DNA of 64,000 nucleotides from Panonychus citri (lineage: Eukaryota > Arthropoda > Arachnida > Trombidiformes > Tetranychidae): NCBI RefSeq assembly GCF_014898815.1, contig NW_026515544.1, forward strand, positions 1,488,001 to 1,552,000, read 5' to 3'. The notes under the pieces are model-generated. The model was not told the origin of the DNA and did not search any database. It saw nothing but the letters and a program-made list of their open reading frames with translations. Shown here in pieces: positions 15,833 through 26,482 of this stretch (position 1 is the first letter of the stretch; each line of letters begins with the position of its first letter). The translations under genes and the position numbers were made by a program.

Positions 15833-17991
15833 ATGGGATGTGTATACTCGACACCACAAAGACCTTTGTTCAAACGATCCGATGATGGTAACTCTAATGG
15901 TACTGGTACACTTTCCAATATTGGTGGAGGTGTTAATGGTGTTACTAATGGAGGATCGAAAATATTTGATGTGATTAATGTAGATGATCGTGGTAATGAG
16001 ATAAATCATGGTCAAATTGAGATAACCGAAAATGATCTCATTTTACATCAACGAAACAAAAATTCTATTGTTTGGCCTCTAAGGTATTATGATGATCATT
16101 TTTTTTTATTCTCTTCTTATTTTCGTATCAATTTTGTATTTTCCTTTAGTTAGTTTTTTCTCTTCCTCTTTCTACTCTTCTTTTTTCTCTTCATCATCTT
16201 CTTGTCTCCAATTTTTCCTCTTCTTTTTTTTGCTTTATCTCTGTAAATGTTAATGGTAATATCATCATCAATATGATGATGGCATTGATGTTATTATATT
16301 ATTTATTCCTCTATTCCTGATGCTTGTTACTATGCTCAATCATTTGTTATTGTTTTGTCATTGATTCAAAATATTAGCTGATTTGTCTCTTGATTTAGTT
16401 TCCCCTTTTTTTTGTTACCATCAACTTTTATTTACCTTTTTTTTCTTGTTGCATTTCTATTTCCATCTTCCAGGTCTCTTCGTCGTTATGGATTTGATGC
16501 TGAATTATTTAGCTTTGAATGTGGACGTCGATGTTCAACTGGACCAGGTAATTATTGATCATTCTCATTGTTGCTCATTCTGATTAACTCAAGGTTTAGG
16601 TTATAAATGCCAGACGCATTTATGATATAAATAATTATCTCTCAGATTATTTCATGACATTTCTTTCTTCTCTATGTATGCTAAAGTTTTTTTTTCTCTT
16701 ATTCTCTTATCATTTTTTTTTTTACTTTTCTCTTCTCTGTTTAGGTATTTATGCCTTCAAATGTGTTCATGCAGAGCAGTTATTCAATGTTCTTCAAGAA
16801 TCGTTACAACACTGTAGTAATATAATCACACCAAATAACCATATCACTTCACCTCAACATGCGATAAATCAAGAAAACAATGGTACCAGTACAGTTACTA
16901 TTAGTCCTGGTGCGACCATTTCATCACCAGTTATTCCAACTACTCCTGGTCCACCAGAATTAGCTGCTCGTGCTCCAGTCCCAGTTCCGCCTCCACCTCT
17001 CTTACCCAGTTCACCTCCTCATTCTTATGTTAACGATATAAGAAGTTACATAAACTCACCTTTCTATGCAAACACAGCAGTTTTAAATGGAACCATTATT
17101 GGTCTACCGGTCTCATCATCTTCACATGTTAACATATCAAAAGGACGAGCCGGATCAGCACGAAGTGCCAGTGATATAAACACAAATTACGCTAAGTTAG
17201 ATGATCTTGTCGATTATGTAAATATTGATACTGCCGTTGCTCAATATCAAACCGGCACTTCATCATCATCAGATCACGCAGCAGTTACTACACCAGCTAA
17301 TTGTGTTTCCTCAAATCTGCTAGCATCTTTCACTACTAACCCATTAACTAACTTTGAGACAACTGAGTGTTCATCTTCAAAACAAAGAACTTCTTTGATT
17401 TGTGAAGAAATTAAATTGTCCAATTTTTCATCTACTACCACTACCACAAGTACCACCGTTAATATTAATTCCACCACCAATACCACCGCCAATGGAGACT
17501 CCAATTGTTCAACAAACATTAAACCACCCATTTTACCAATTAAACCTTTATCTGCATTAGCTGCATCATCATGCCCACCATCATCTTCATCAACTGTATC
17601 ATCTACAGCCATCCAAGGTTCATCATCTAGTCACTCTCAACAACCAGATTCATTAATCAGTCCAAAAGTACCTAGAAAATCTGAAAGTGGTATTAGTGAA
17701 TCATTAGAATTAAATGAAATGGTTGAACCTGTTAACTACATCATCTTGGATCTTGAAAATACCAATACAAACAACAATAATGGTCCAACCTATGTAACAA
17801 CAGGCCCAGCAACACCTATTTTTAAAACACCCGAAGAAGGTGCATTTATTTTACCTGGAACAACACCACCATCAACGCCTACATCAATTAAATCAATAAG
17901 TAGCAATTATCCTCCACAATCTTATGCTACAATAGATTTTGATAAAACATTGGCCCTTTCCAATTCAGCAGCTAGTCATCGAAAATTTTAA
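15833..17991 (+). CDS. FRS2: FRS2-like FGF-receptor substrate (myristoylated PTB adaptor)
   Basis: Three exons, 15833-16083, 16474-16547 and 16745-17991, joined by GT-AG introns of 390 and 197 bp, encode 523 aa (human FRS2 is of similar size). The ATG is fixed by MGCVYS, an N-myristoylation/palmitoylation-type start. Residues about 43-131 are an IRS-type PTB domain (KIFDVINVDDRGNEI, LRRYGFDAELFSFECGRRC, GIYAFKCVHAEQLFNVLQ), diagnostic of FRS2/FRS3. The long tail is Pro/Ser/Thr/Asn-rich with Tyr motifs: Y203VND, Y210INS and Y266VNI fit Grb2-SH2 sites (YxN), and Y440IILDL fits an SHP2-type site. The C-terminal YATIDFDKT resembles the conserved end of FRS2. It would link FGF receptor to Ras/MAPK at the plasma membrane. 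Candidate poly(A) signal AATAAA at 18161. Confidence 0.9.
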
Positions 17992-19444
17992 TCATCAACA
18001 ATCAAGACTACACTAGACATCCCAAGCCAAGATCAATTTAAACGCACATTAATTAACATCGACACCATTCATATATATTTAGTTATCTACAAAAATCGAA
18101 ATCATCTTTAATTCCTCATCGACTCATCTTATTTTTTTTTCGTTCTTGACCAATCTTGACAATAAAGTTCCCATCATCATGAACATCATCTTCACAGTTA
18201 CACCAAATCATCAATCTTACAATTGGACTTTAATTTTTCCTTTTTTCGTCACCTGAAAAACCTTTCATCACACAGAAAAAAAAAGACTTTAACTGGACTC
18301 ACATTCAACAAAAGATATTACAAATTAATTACTTGACCACGACCGTTGCATTTTAATAGAGCGATTAACAATTTCTCTAATGATTAGTCTTTTACCAATA
18401 TCCAATTATTAAAAATCCTTTAACAGCCCGAATTATTTGGTTTCTGGGCGAATCAAATTAACCAATAATTAATCTGCATTCTCAAATCCAGTATACATCA
18501 TTACAGTCTTTTTCCTTCGGATTCACCTTCTTTCTCTTTAGAGTTAAACTATTTTACAGAAGAAAAAAACTTAATCTGGTCAGAGAATCAGAGTTAATCT
18601 CTTTATTTTCAAAACAATTCATTTTTTCTCATTATAATTAAACTTTTTTTCATTCGAATTAATTATCAATATGTTTTTACTAATACAATCAGGAATATAT
18701 CTCTTCATGTGATTGTACTGATTTTCACTATCTTTCGATATAATCATTTCTGAAGCGAATTCTACAACTTCGATAATTTTCTTCAAAACCTTCGATGATT
18801 AATTTTCTTTCTGGTGTTTTGATAAACAATTAGAATTGAAAATTATCTACAACTTATGAGATTGAATTGGTACAGATCAATTCCTTTGAAAAAAAGTTTA
18901 TTTAGAAAGAGAAAAGGGTCAATTCTAGTGAGAAAAACAGAGATTAAACCTCTTCAGCCCTGAAGACAAATTAATTCTAATGAAAAATGGTTTATTTATA
19001 AAGAGAAAGAAGGTGAATTCGGAGGAAAAAGACTGTATCCTTTATCATCAAATTGATCATTATAATTTTACATATATATTATATATACCCATTATTTACT
19101 TATTCCTAAGACCCAAATATGTTTGACAACAAAAATCTATTATGAAAAAGATGATACATTTAAGAGATTCTGTAAAATATCATCAACAAATCATTAAAAT
19201 TGTCCAAAAATCAACAAATTGAAACAAAGAAAAACTCAAATTGCTTTCAAAAGCAAAAAACTAAGCTAAGTTACTCTAAGAACTTTAATTTAACAAGATA
19301 AAATCAATTAACTTCTTTACCACAGATGTAATATTTAATCGCCAACAATTTAAAATGAGTTTAAGTTAATTGCGACTTTTAATCCAGCAAAAGCAATTTA
19401 AGCAATTCATCTTTTTCCACTTGCAGTAAATATCAAAACAATTA
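17992..19444. other. FRS2 3'UTR and intergenic sequence
   Basis: No supported gene. AT-rich with AATAAA at 18161-18166 as a likely FRS2 poly(A) signal. Nothing else recognisable was seen up to the MITE. Confidence 0.6.
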
Positions 19445-19822
19445 CAGTCAAATCACTTCAAGTGAAACACAAAATCATTTATAGAGAATGAGATCTCATT
19501 TCGAGTGAACGTAAACCCTTTAAGCTAAACTCATTTAATCCCTGAGCTCAAATCGAATGAACGAAATCTCACTTGCTCAAAATGAAATCGCATTTCGAGT
19601 GAATACCTAAAGGTAAATTGTATTCTTTAGGACTGATCGCACACTTTAAACTGGTTTCGAGTATTTTAGCCATAGGATGTTCTACATACTAATGTCTATT
19701 GAACGTTCATCCGATTTGCGTTGACCAGATTAACATAAAAACCTAAAGAGATTATCGCTCATACCAAATGAGATGTAGTTCTTTACAATTGAGATTGTGA
19801 TTCACTCGAAGTGATTTGACTG
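19445..19822. mobile_element. Short inverted-repeat element (Tc1/mariner-type MITE)
   Basis: A 378-bp segment with terminal inverted repeats starting CAGTCAAATCACTTCAAGTG on the left and, read in reverse complement, CAGTCAAATCACTTCGAGTG on the right. The similarity continues with a few mismatches for about 30 bases. It is flanked on both sides by TA (19443-19444 and 19823-19824), the target duplication of the Tc1/mariner superfamily, whose repeats typically begin CAGT. Internally the word CATTTCGAGTGAA occurs twice (about 19497 and 19592), like subterminal repeats. It has no coding capacity, so it is a non-autonomous element. Confidence 0.8.
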
Positions 19823-19824
19823 TA

Positions 19825-20575
19825 ACAAGTTTAAGTTAAATCTTTTATTTTAACTGTGAAAACGATCAAATTGCAAAACTGACTCTAATGAAATCAATAA
19901 GAGAATCAGAAAATCTTGAAACTAATCTGATTCTATCAATGAGTTAATCCATCAAATCTTAATTTCTTGTCCTTAGTTTTCATGAATACACAAATCAATC
20001 AACTAATCATTAACTTTTCCAAGTAGCGAATCAATTAATCAGCAAATCATAACAATCGTCAAACAATCAAACTAATGGAGAGAAAGAAGACAAAAATGGT
20101 AATAAAAATAACTACGAACAAGTTGAGAAGCTACTTGATTAGTTGATTAGTTCAATTCGATCAAGAAAAAAAAAACCAACAATCAATTGAAATGATTCCG
20201 TAATTGAATGGACCAGGAAACAGTAGAAAAAAACACAAACCAACAAAATTAAAATGGAAAAGAAGAAAAAAAGGTCCAAGCGATGGGATTGATTAGTTTT
20301 AACAATCGAATTATTTTCCAAGAACCCGAAAATTAACCAGAAATTGAACCAGAATTTTGGAAGAAAAAAAATCGAGAAAATGATCAAAAGTCGATAATAT
20401 ATCAACGGTCCCTGGTTCCGTTCGCGGTCAGTTTTTTGTTGTTCTTTGACAATTTAATTTCTGCTTGTTTGCTGTTTGATTAAATTTAATTGTTTTAATT
20501 TTTGGTTTGATATTTTTGTGAATTACCTTTGATTGTCTCGAGTTTATTGATCCACTTTTGTCCTTCAGGGAAAAG
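19825..20575 (+). other. Intergenic sequence and promoter/5'UTR of DP copy 2
   Basis: No gene supported. From about 20325 it is homologous to the DP copy 1 promoter (2165-2522) but lacks most of the GATCGAT cluster. It ends at a conserved splice-donor-like site GGAAAAG|GTTTG. Confidence 0.6.
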
Positions 20576-21315
20576 GTTTGTTGGTGTTTTCGTTCACTTT
20601 GGTTTGGTTTTTTTTCTATTCTCTTCATTTTTTCCTTCTCCTTCTTTGCTTATTCAATTTTCTGTTTCTCTTTTTCCTGTCATCTTTTTGTATCTTGTTC
20701 GCTTACCAGTTTCAGGCCTCAAGTTTCTTTTTGAAGAATAATTAACACAAAATGTACAACCATTGTGATTATTGATTTGTTTTTATTCTTAATTAGCATT
20801 ATTCGGTGTCGCTATCTATCGACACCAGAAAAAGATTTTACTCTGCAGTTTTTTGTTGTTCTGACTCTTTACTGTTTGGTTCTTTGGGTATTCCTTTCTT
20901 CATCTTCATTCTTCTCTTTCTTTTTTTTCTATTTCGCTTTCTCTTTAATCTCTCTTTCTCTCACTTACTCACTCTTCTTTCCGTGAATGCTTAGGATTTT
21001 TGGTTACTTTATCAGTGCTAATCTCTATCTAATTGCTATCGCTTGTGGCTCTTATTTTAAAGAATCAGTGGTGTGCCTCACATTAGCCAATTCTCTTCAT
21101 CTCCAACACTCATTACCTACTTATTTTAATTTCTTCTCTATTTTCTGTTACTTTTATTCTACTCTCTCTATCTCTCTCACACACTTTATTTCTCCTTCTC
21201 CTTCTCCTTTCCTGTGTCTTAATCGCATTACCACCTTATCCATTGTCTTTTAAAACACCATCTTCCTGTTTTCTCTCTCTCTCTCCGTCTCTATCTCTTT
21301 CACATACTCTTCTAG
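20576..21315 (+). other. 5'UTR intron of DP copy 2
   Basis: Bounded by GGAAAAG|GTTTGT and CTTCTAG|GCTC as in copy 1. Highly pyrimidine-rich. The reading frames inside are low-complexity and not treated as genes. The intron is inferred. Confidence 0.5.
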
Positions 21316-21330
21316 GCTCTTCTTAAAACT

Positions 21331-22422
21331 ATGAGTGCTGGTCCATCAATTTTGAAGACCAAGGGAAGCCATTCAGCCAACCATTTAGCTTCTGGTGAAT
21401 TGGTCGCTGTTAAAACAGGTGACGAATCTTTTTTTGATTTCTCTGGAGCTCGGTCACTTGGATCAATAGAAAATGAAGACAGTCAACCTCCAGTTAAAAG
21501 GAGAAAACAAGATGCCAAGAGTGGTAAAGGATTGAGACATTTCTCTATGAAGGTATAAGCGCTTTTCTATTCCCACCACTTCCTCTATACTTTTGTTTTC
21601 ATTTCATTTCATTCGCTTGTTCATCATAGTCTAAGGCTCTCATACATTTGAACAGAAATTTGCATTTTAGTTCATGTCCTTAAATCTAAATTATATATTG
21701 TTCTTTATTTTATCTACCCACAGGTTTGTCAAAAGGTTAAAGACAAAGGAACAACAACTTACAATGAAGTTGCCGATGAGCTGGTTGCGGAATTTTCCGC
21801 CGACCCTATCGCTAGTAGAGCTGCTTTTTCGGGAAGATACTCAGGTAATGATGCTGAGCCTTTTGACCAAAAAAATATTCGTCGTCGGGTTTACGATGCG
21901 CTCAATGTTCTTATGGCAATGAATATTATTAGTAAAGAAAAGAAGGAGATTAAATGGATTGGTCTACCAACCAATGCTTCTCAAGAAGTTGTCGAATTGG
22001 AAAAAGAAAAACAAGAAAGATTAGAGAAAATTAGTGCCAAGAAAGAGCAATTAAGAGATTTGCTTATCCAACACATCGCTCTTCGAAAACTAATCGAAAG
22101 AAACAAAACTGATCCCGTTGTCTCTTCGAACGCTAAAATTCACCTTCCTTTTATCATTGTAAATACCGATAAACGCACGATCATTGATTGTTCGATTAGT
22201 AACGACAAGACAGAATATCTGTTCAATTTCGACAATGCCTTCGAAATTCATGATGATGTTGAAGTTCTCAAAAGAATGGGAATGGCACTTGGATTGGATC
22301 GAAATGATTTAGTACAAATTGATCGAGATGCTTATGAGAAAGCGAGATCATCACTACCTGAAGCTTTAAGATCAAGTTTGGATGAAATGGTGGAAGAGAA
22401 AGGAAGTATCATCATCAATTGA
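21331..22422 (+). CDS. TFDP: Transcription factor DP (E2F dimerisation partner), copy 2
   Basis: Exons 21331-21552 and 21724-22422 with a 171-bp intron encode 306 aa, with domain layout as in copy 1 (DNA-binding region 67-152, coiled coil about 158-203, marked box about 205-300). The frame is fully intact. Relative to copy 1 it has Gly at 115 and Val at 131 (DQKNIRRRVYDALNV, the more canonical DP residue), plus several synonymous changes confined to the 5' half of exon 2. The coding intron is largely unlike that of copy 1 but matches the decayed inverted fragment at 5320-5490. Two intact, nearly identical DPs within 20 kb imply recent duplication or ongoing conversion. Which is ancestral cannot be told here, but sharing of the intron with the third copy favours this one as donor. 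Confidence 0.9.
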
Positions 22423-22645
22423 TAGAATTTCAAAGAAAAGACAAAAAAAAGAAAAGTAAAATATTGGAAGACACAAACAACAACTTTTTCTAAAGAAAAT
22501 CAATTAATTTTTTAGCCATTAAACATGGAGAAAAACAATCAACAGCTTCGCGCCACGTGAATATAATTATACATAAATTACATTATAAAATCTTAATATT
22601 ATTTGGAAACCAATGTTCACACTTCTCATCGCATCTCTACCAATT

Positions 22646-23793
22646 CACCAATTCTGAGGCTTCAAAGCTCATTCTCCAAATCAAAACCAAACAAAAGCAA
22701 AATTCATCCTCCTTTTAAACCACTTTTACTGTTGGTTGTTGATTTAAAACTCAGACAAAACCATAACATTTACTACAACAATTAGACTCAACAATTTTCA
22801 ACCTTAATTACTTAATCATTGATTAATCAGTTACAAGTGTAACCACTAAACAAAACCAACATTCGAATGATATTAATTTTATTACTTGTAATTCGATTCA
22901 AATGATTAACTAAAAATAAAGATTTGAAATAATTTTTGATTAAATGTTTTTCTTTCGAATCTCTCTGGACAATTTAATGATAATGATAATCAACAGATGA
23001 TTAGGAAATTATGGTAAAGAGAAACCAATTGAAGAAACCCTAATGGTTTTACTCGTACACCAATCGAGATCAATGATTCGAGACTTCGAACCTTCGTTTT
23101 CCGATGATTAATTTTAAAGCGAAAATCGATTTAGAAATAAAGTTCCATATTCGCAATTATCATAAATGTGATGAAAGTTCGTTTTCTTCAATCGAGAAAT
23201 ACTCTATTTTTGATTTCGATTCAATCCAAGTGCCATTCTATTGAGAACTTCAACATCATGAGTCTGAGAAGGAATCGTCGAAATTGATCAGATATTCTAA
23301 TGTAGCAATCGAAGGTCTTTCGATCTATTTATCAGAGAATCAAGTTTGATAATCGTTGGAGAATTAATAAGTTGTCGCAATTGAACATTCGCTTGGATCT
23401 TTTTGTTTCTTTTCGATAATTTTACTCTTTAAATTTTCTTCTTCTTTTCTTTTTGTGGTCAAGCAAATTTAGAATCTTTAATCTTTTTAATTGGTTGAGA
23501 ATAATTAACAACAACTTGATGAAAAGAAAAGTGTAAACATCGGGATTCGAACAGAAAATTTTTTTTTCTAATCTTTTTAAACCCAATGTAAATTCTTCAA
23601 TGGTCCCTCACAACGAGAATATAAATCGAGAAAATTTTTCTTTCTTTTTCATTCATTCACAAATTCTCATCGACGATACATCAATTTCTTATCGTTTCCT
23701 TTTCTTTTTCTTATTCTTTAAATTAAACTAAGTTAATTTGAACTTTGCTTTTCCTCTACTCTGTGAATAGTCTATTTGGAATATTAACTAATT
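22646..23793 (+). other. Intergenic sequence and 5' flank of the second ZNF598-like copy
   Basis: No gene supported. The last ~270 bases (about 23520-23793) are homologous to the ZNF598 upstream region at 27640-27926, including CTCTACTCTGTGAATAGTC just before the ATG, so a promoter-bearing segment was duplicated with the gene. Confidence 0.6.
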
Positions 23794-24153
23794 ATGTCTG
23801 AACGTCAAATTAATAGAATTGGAGGTCGATATGGTAATTCATCTTCTTCTTCTTCTTCATCTTCATCCTTCTATTCACCTATGAACAAGTTTGGTATTTC
23901 CTGTGATGTTTGTTGCCACTCGATTCCTGGTGAACACAGAAGAGCAATTTTCGCAATCGGTCCATGTGATCATCCAATTTGTTATCATTGTTCAACCAAA
24001 ATGCAGTATTATATGAACAAAATGAATGTTCAATATGTCGTCAAGAAGTTTCCGAGGTAAGTTGTTTATATGTTTTATTTGTTTCTCTTTAGGAACGAGA
24101 TTAAAATTTAAAAATGGATAAAAAGATTAATGTATTAATCATTTTAGCGTTTA

Positions 24154-24184
<31 letters not shown>

Positions 24185-25404
24185 GATTGTTAAAAAAATA
24201 GAAAACATTATCTCTAATATACTTATCTTTTTATTTTATCTTACAGATTATTTTTACCGAAGATTCAACAAAAAAGTTTACTGACTTTAATTTATCGAAA
24301 TTCTATTTCGATGATAAATCCAAAATTTACTTCGAAACTCAAAGCTGCTTTGATACATTTAATTCTCTACTTGAAGAAAAATGTAAAAGGTGTAAAGCAA
24401 CTTTCGACAGTGTAAATGAATTAAAGACTCATCTATGGCACAAACACAGATTATCAACGTGCGAAGTTTGTGATCAAAACTTGAAAATATTCAGTGAAGA
24501 AAGAAAATATTATAATGCTGGACAATTGGAAGCTCATATGAAGATTGGTGATCCTGATGATCAATCATTCCAAGGACATCCATCTTGTCAACTTTGCGAT
24601 GAACGTTGTGTCGACCCAGAGGAGCTAAATCGTCATTTACGTCGAGACCATTATTTTTGTCATCTTTGTGATACTAGTAAAGTTATCTATTTCGACAAAT
24701 ATGAGACACTGAATCAACATTTTCGTGAGAAACATTATCTATGTGAAGAAGGATCTTGTAAGAATGAACAATTTACTTCCGTTTTTCGAACTGCAATGGA
24801 TTATCGAGCTCATAACGTTCAAAGCCATTGTCACACTAAATCGCAAGTTAAATATGCACGAACATTATTAAAGTTACAAGGTCCAAGAGTTGGTGGATTT
24901 TATTCACCGATTGTTCCCGCTCGAATTAATCCTGACGATGATCTGTCCGATTCCAGAGGAAATGATAATCATGGTGAATATGATTATCAAGGTAATCGAA
25001 GTGATCATGGTGAAAGAGGTAATGATCGTAACCCTCCAAATATAACAGATGATTTTTGGATTCCCGACGATCTTTCAAATTTTGGAGCTGTAGGTCCTAT
25101 TCAACTTAGACCAGAAGATTTTCCATCACTTGGAGAAATAAGTAAACAAAGACCACAAGATCGACCTGTTGTCAGATTGATAGTCAATGGTCAGGACTTA
25201 AAAGCTTGTGCAAAACCTAAACAAAAGTTTAGTACAAAAGTGAAAGAAAGTGGCACTTTCGGTAACAAAAAAGATGAAGATTTTCCAACCCTTTGTGCTC
25301 CTGAGCCTTCATCTTCCCTCGCCAAACGAGATGGGAAAAAGACCAAATCGAGTAAATTGTCGATGAAAGATGTAGCCCAATTGATCGAATCCAAACAATT
25401 CTGA
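23794..25404 (+). pseudogene. Truncated ZNF598-like copy with RING frameshift
   Basis: Exon 1 (23794-24056) begins MSERQINRIGGRYGN and carries the first six RING ligands, but a 1-nt deletion after CSTKM (near 24004) shifts the frame and reaches a stop at 24058-24060. The last CPIC-type pair can still be read in the original frame (NECSICRQ). The 190-bp intron (24057-24246) has consensus ends. Exon 2 (24247-25404) is completely open: zinc fingers as in ZNF598, EDFPSLGE, then the truncated C-terminus ending DVAQLIESKQF, the same as the inverted copy at 5685. As annotated it cannot make a full RING protein. An internal ATG in exon 2 could yield a finger-only product. It is probably a pseudogene, though the open exon 2 suggests recent inactivation. 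Confidence 0.75.
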
Positions 25405-25500
25405 AGACCAAGAGAAGCCATTCAGCCAACCATTTAGCTTCTGGTGAATTGGTCGCAAATCTTTTTTTGATTTCTCTGGAGTTCGGTCACTTGGATCAAA
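25405..25500 (+). pseudogene. DP exon-1 fragment fused behind the truncated ZNF598 copy
   Basis: Immediately after the stop codon of the ZNF598-like frame the sequence reads as DP exon 1 from GAAGACCAAG onward (AAGCCATTCAGCCAACC, TTAGCTTCTGGTGAATTGG), with an internal deletion after TTGGTCGC and loss of similarity after CACTTGGATCAA. The joint is the same as at 5684 in the inverted chimera. Confidence 0.85.
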
Positions 25501-25970
25501 ACAAAATTTTGGAAAACAAATCAGAATCAGAAAAATAATCTCACATGAAACTGAAATTGCAACTAACTTTCACCTTTTCTTTTATAATCAATTGTACGAA
25601 ACTGTATCACACTTGATGTTTTTCTAGTAGAAAATTAAACCATTCACATTTTCTACAAAATTAGTTGACATTTATTATCAATGCAAGGGAAAAGCAAAGC
25701 TCATTTTTATCCTCTTACACTTTGTACCAAAAAAAGACAAATAAATTGATAACTATTTAAATTTGATCACTTAAATTATACACTTATTGAAAATTGTATC
25801 AAGTATTTTAAAAGTTGCTGTGAATCACAACTTGTAAGGGAAATTGATTTTCTTAACTTGATTTAATTAATGTCGGGTAATAAATAAACACTTTAAATGA
25901 GGTAAACATTGACTGAAATTAAAAAATTAATCAATACGATGATTTGAATTGTTACTGTTGAGAATGGGGA
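25501..25970. other. Intergenic, AT-rich
   Basis: Nothing recognisable seen. It separates the ZNF598/DP chimera from the convergent minus-strand small gene. Confidence 0.6.
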
Positions 25971-26482
25971 TTAATTACTCCAAGGGTTTGATGATATTGA
26001 CCAAGTATCAGATGATGGAGGAAGTGAAGACGGAGGAACCATTGGACTTGGAGCTGGAGCCGAAGCGGGAACATGAGTTAATAGTGGAATCGTGATTGGG
26101 ATTATTGTTTGTTTGGGGGGACTTGAGATCGGAGGCATCATCATTGCAGGCGGAGCGGGTGCTGGGACTTTAATTATCTTTGGTATCTGTTGATTAGCAA
26201 GGAAATCAATCAATATAATTTGGTTGGACAAATTGAATTTATACTTCTTACCTCAATAGCGACATATTTAACTGGCCTTGGGGGACAGTGACATGTCGGT
26301 GAACTGCTGGGAACCATTGATTGTCCCCAACCCGAAGCACTGACAATTAGATCAGAATTTGCCTCAACCAAACTTGAGAGTCCATCGTTGATTGTGACAT
26401 TGATGATTAATAATCCAAGGCAAAGGAAACTTGATATTAAAAGTTGAGTGTGATTCCAACACGACCAACGAGCAGATATCAT
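25971..26482 (-). CDS. Small secreted proline-rich protein, unknown function
   Basis: Two exons on the minus strand: 26482-26252 (77 codons) and 26186-25971 (71 codons plus stop), joined in phase 0 over a 65-bp intron with GTAAG donor and TCAACAG acceptor; product 148 aa. The ATG at 26482 gives a signal peptide: basic/aromatic start MISARWSCWNHTQ, then hydrophobic core LLISSFLCLGLLIINV. The mature part has a CHCPP motif and, in exon 2, a low-complexity Pro/Ala/Met/Ser region (VPAPAPPAMMMPPISSPPK, ending SSNPWSN). I do not recognise a family; it could be a cuticular, salivary or silk-associated secreted peptide, but nothing proves this. The split reading frames and clean splice sites support a real gene. 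Confidence 0.6.

Larger units (their letters stand above)
20325..22645 (+). repeat. Direct segmental duplication, right copy (promoter + whole DP gene)
   Basis: Partner of 2165-4530. It differs from the left copy mainly in the promoter, in an extra ~150-bp stretch inside the 5'UTR intron (about 20710-20860) and in the tract 21590-21900. The rest, including both UTRs, looks almost identical. Confidence 0.85.

Noticed and set aside
23530..23560. GGGATTCGAAC resembling the T-arm of a minus-strand tRNA
   Set aside because: No cloverleaf around it, and the same position in the homologous ZNF598 flanks reads GGGGTCGAATAG.
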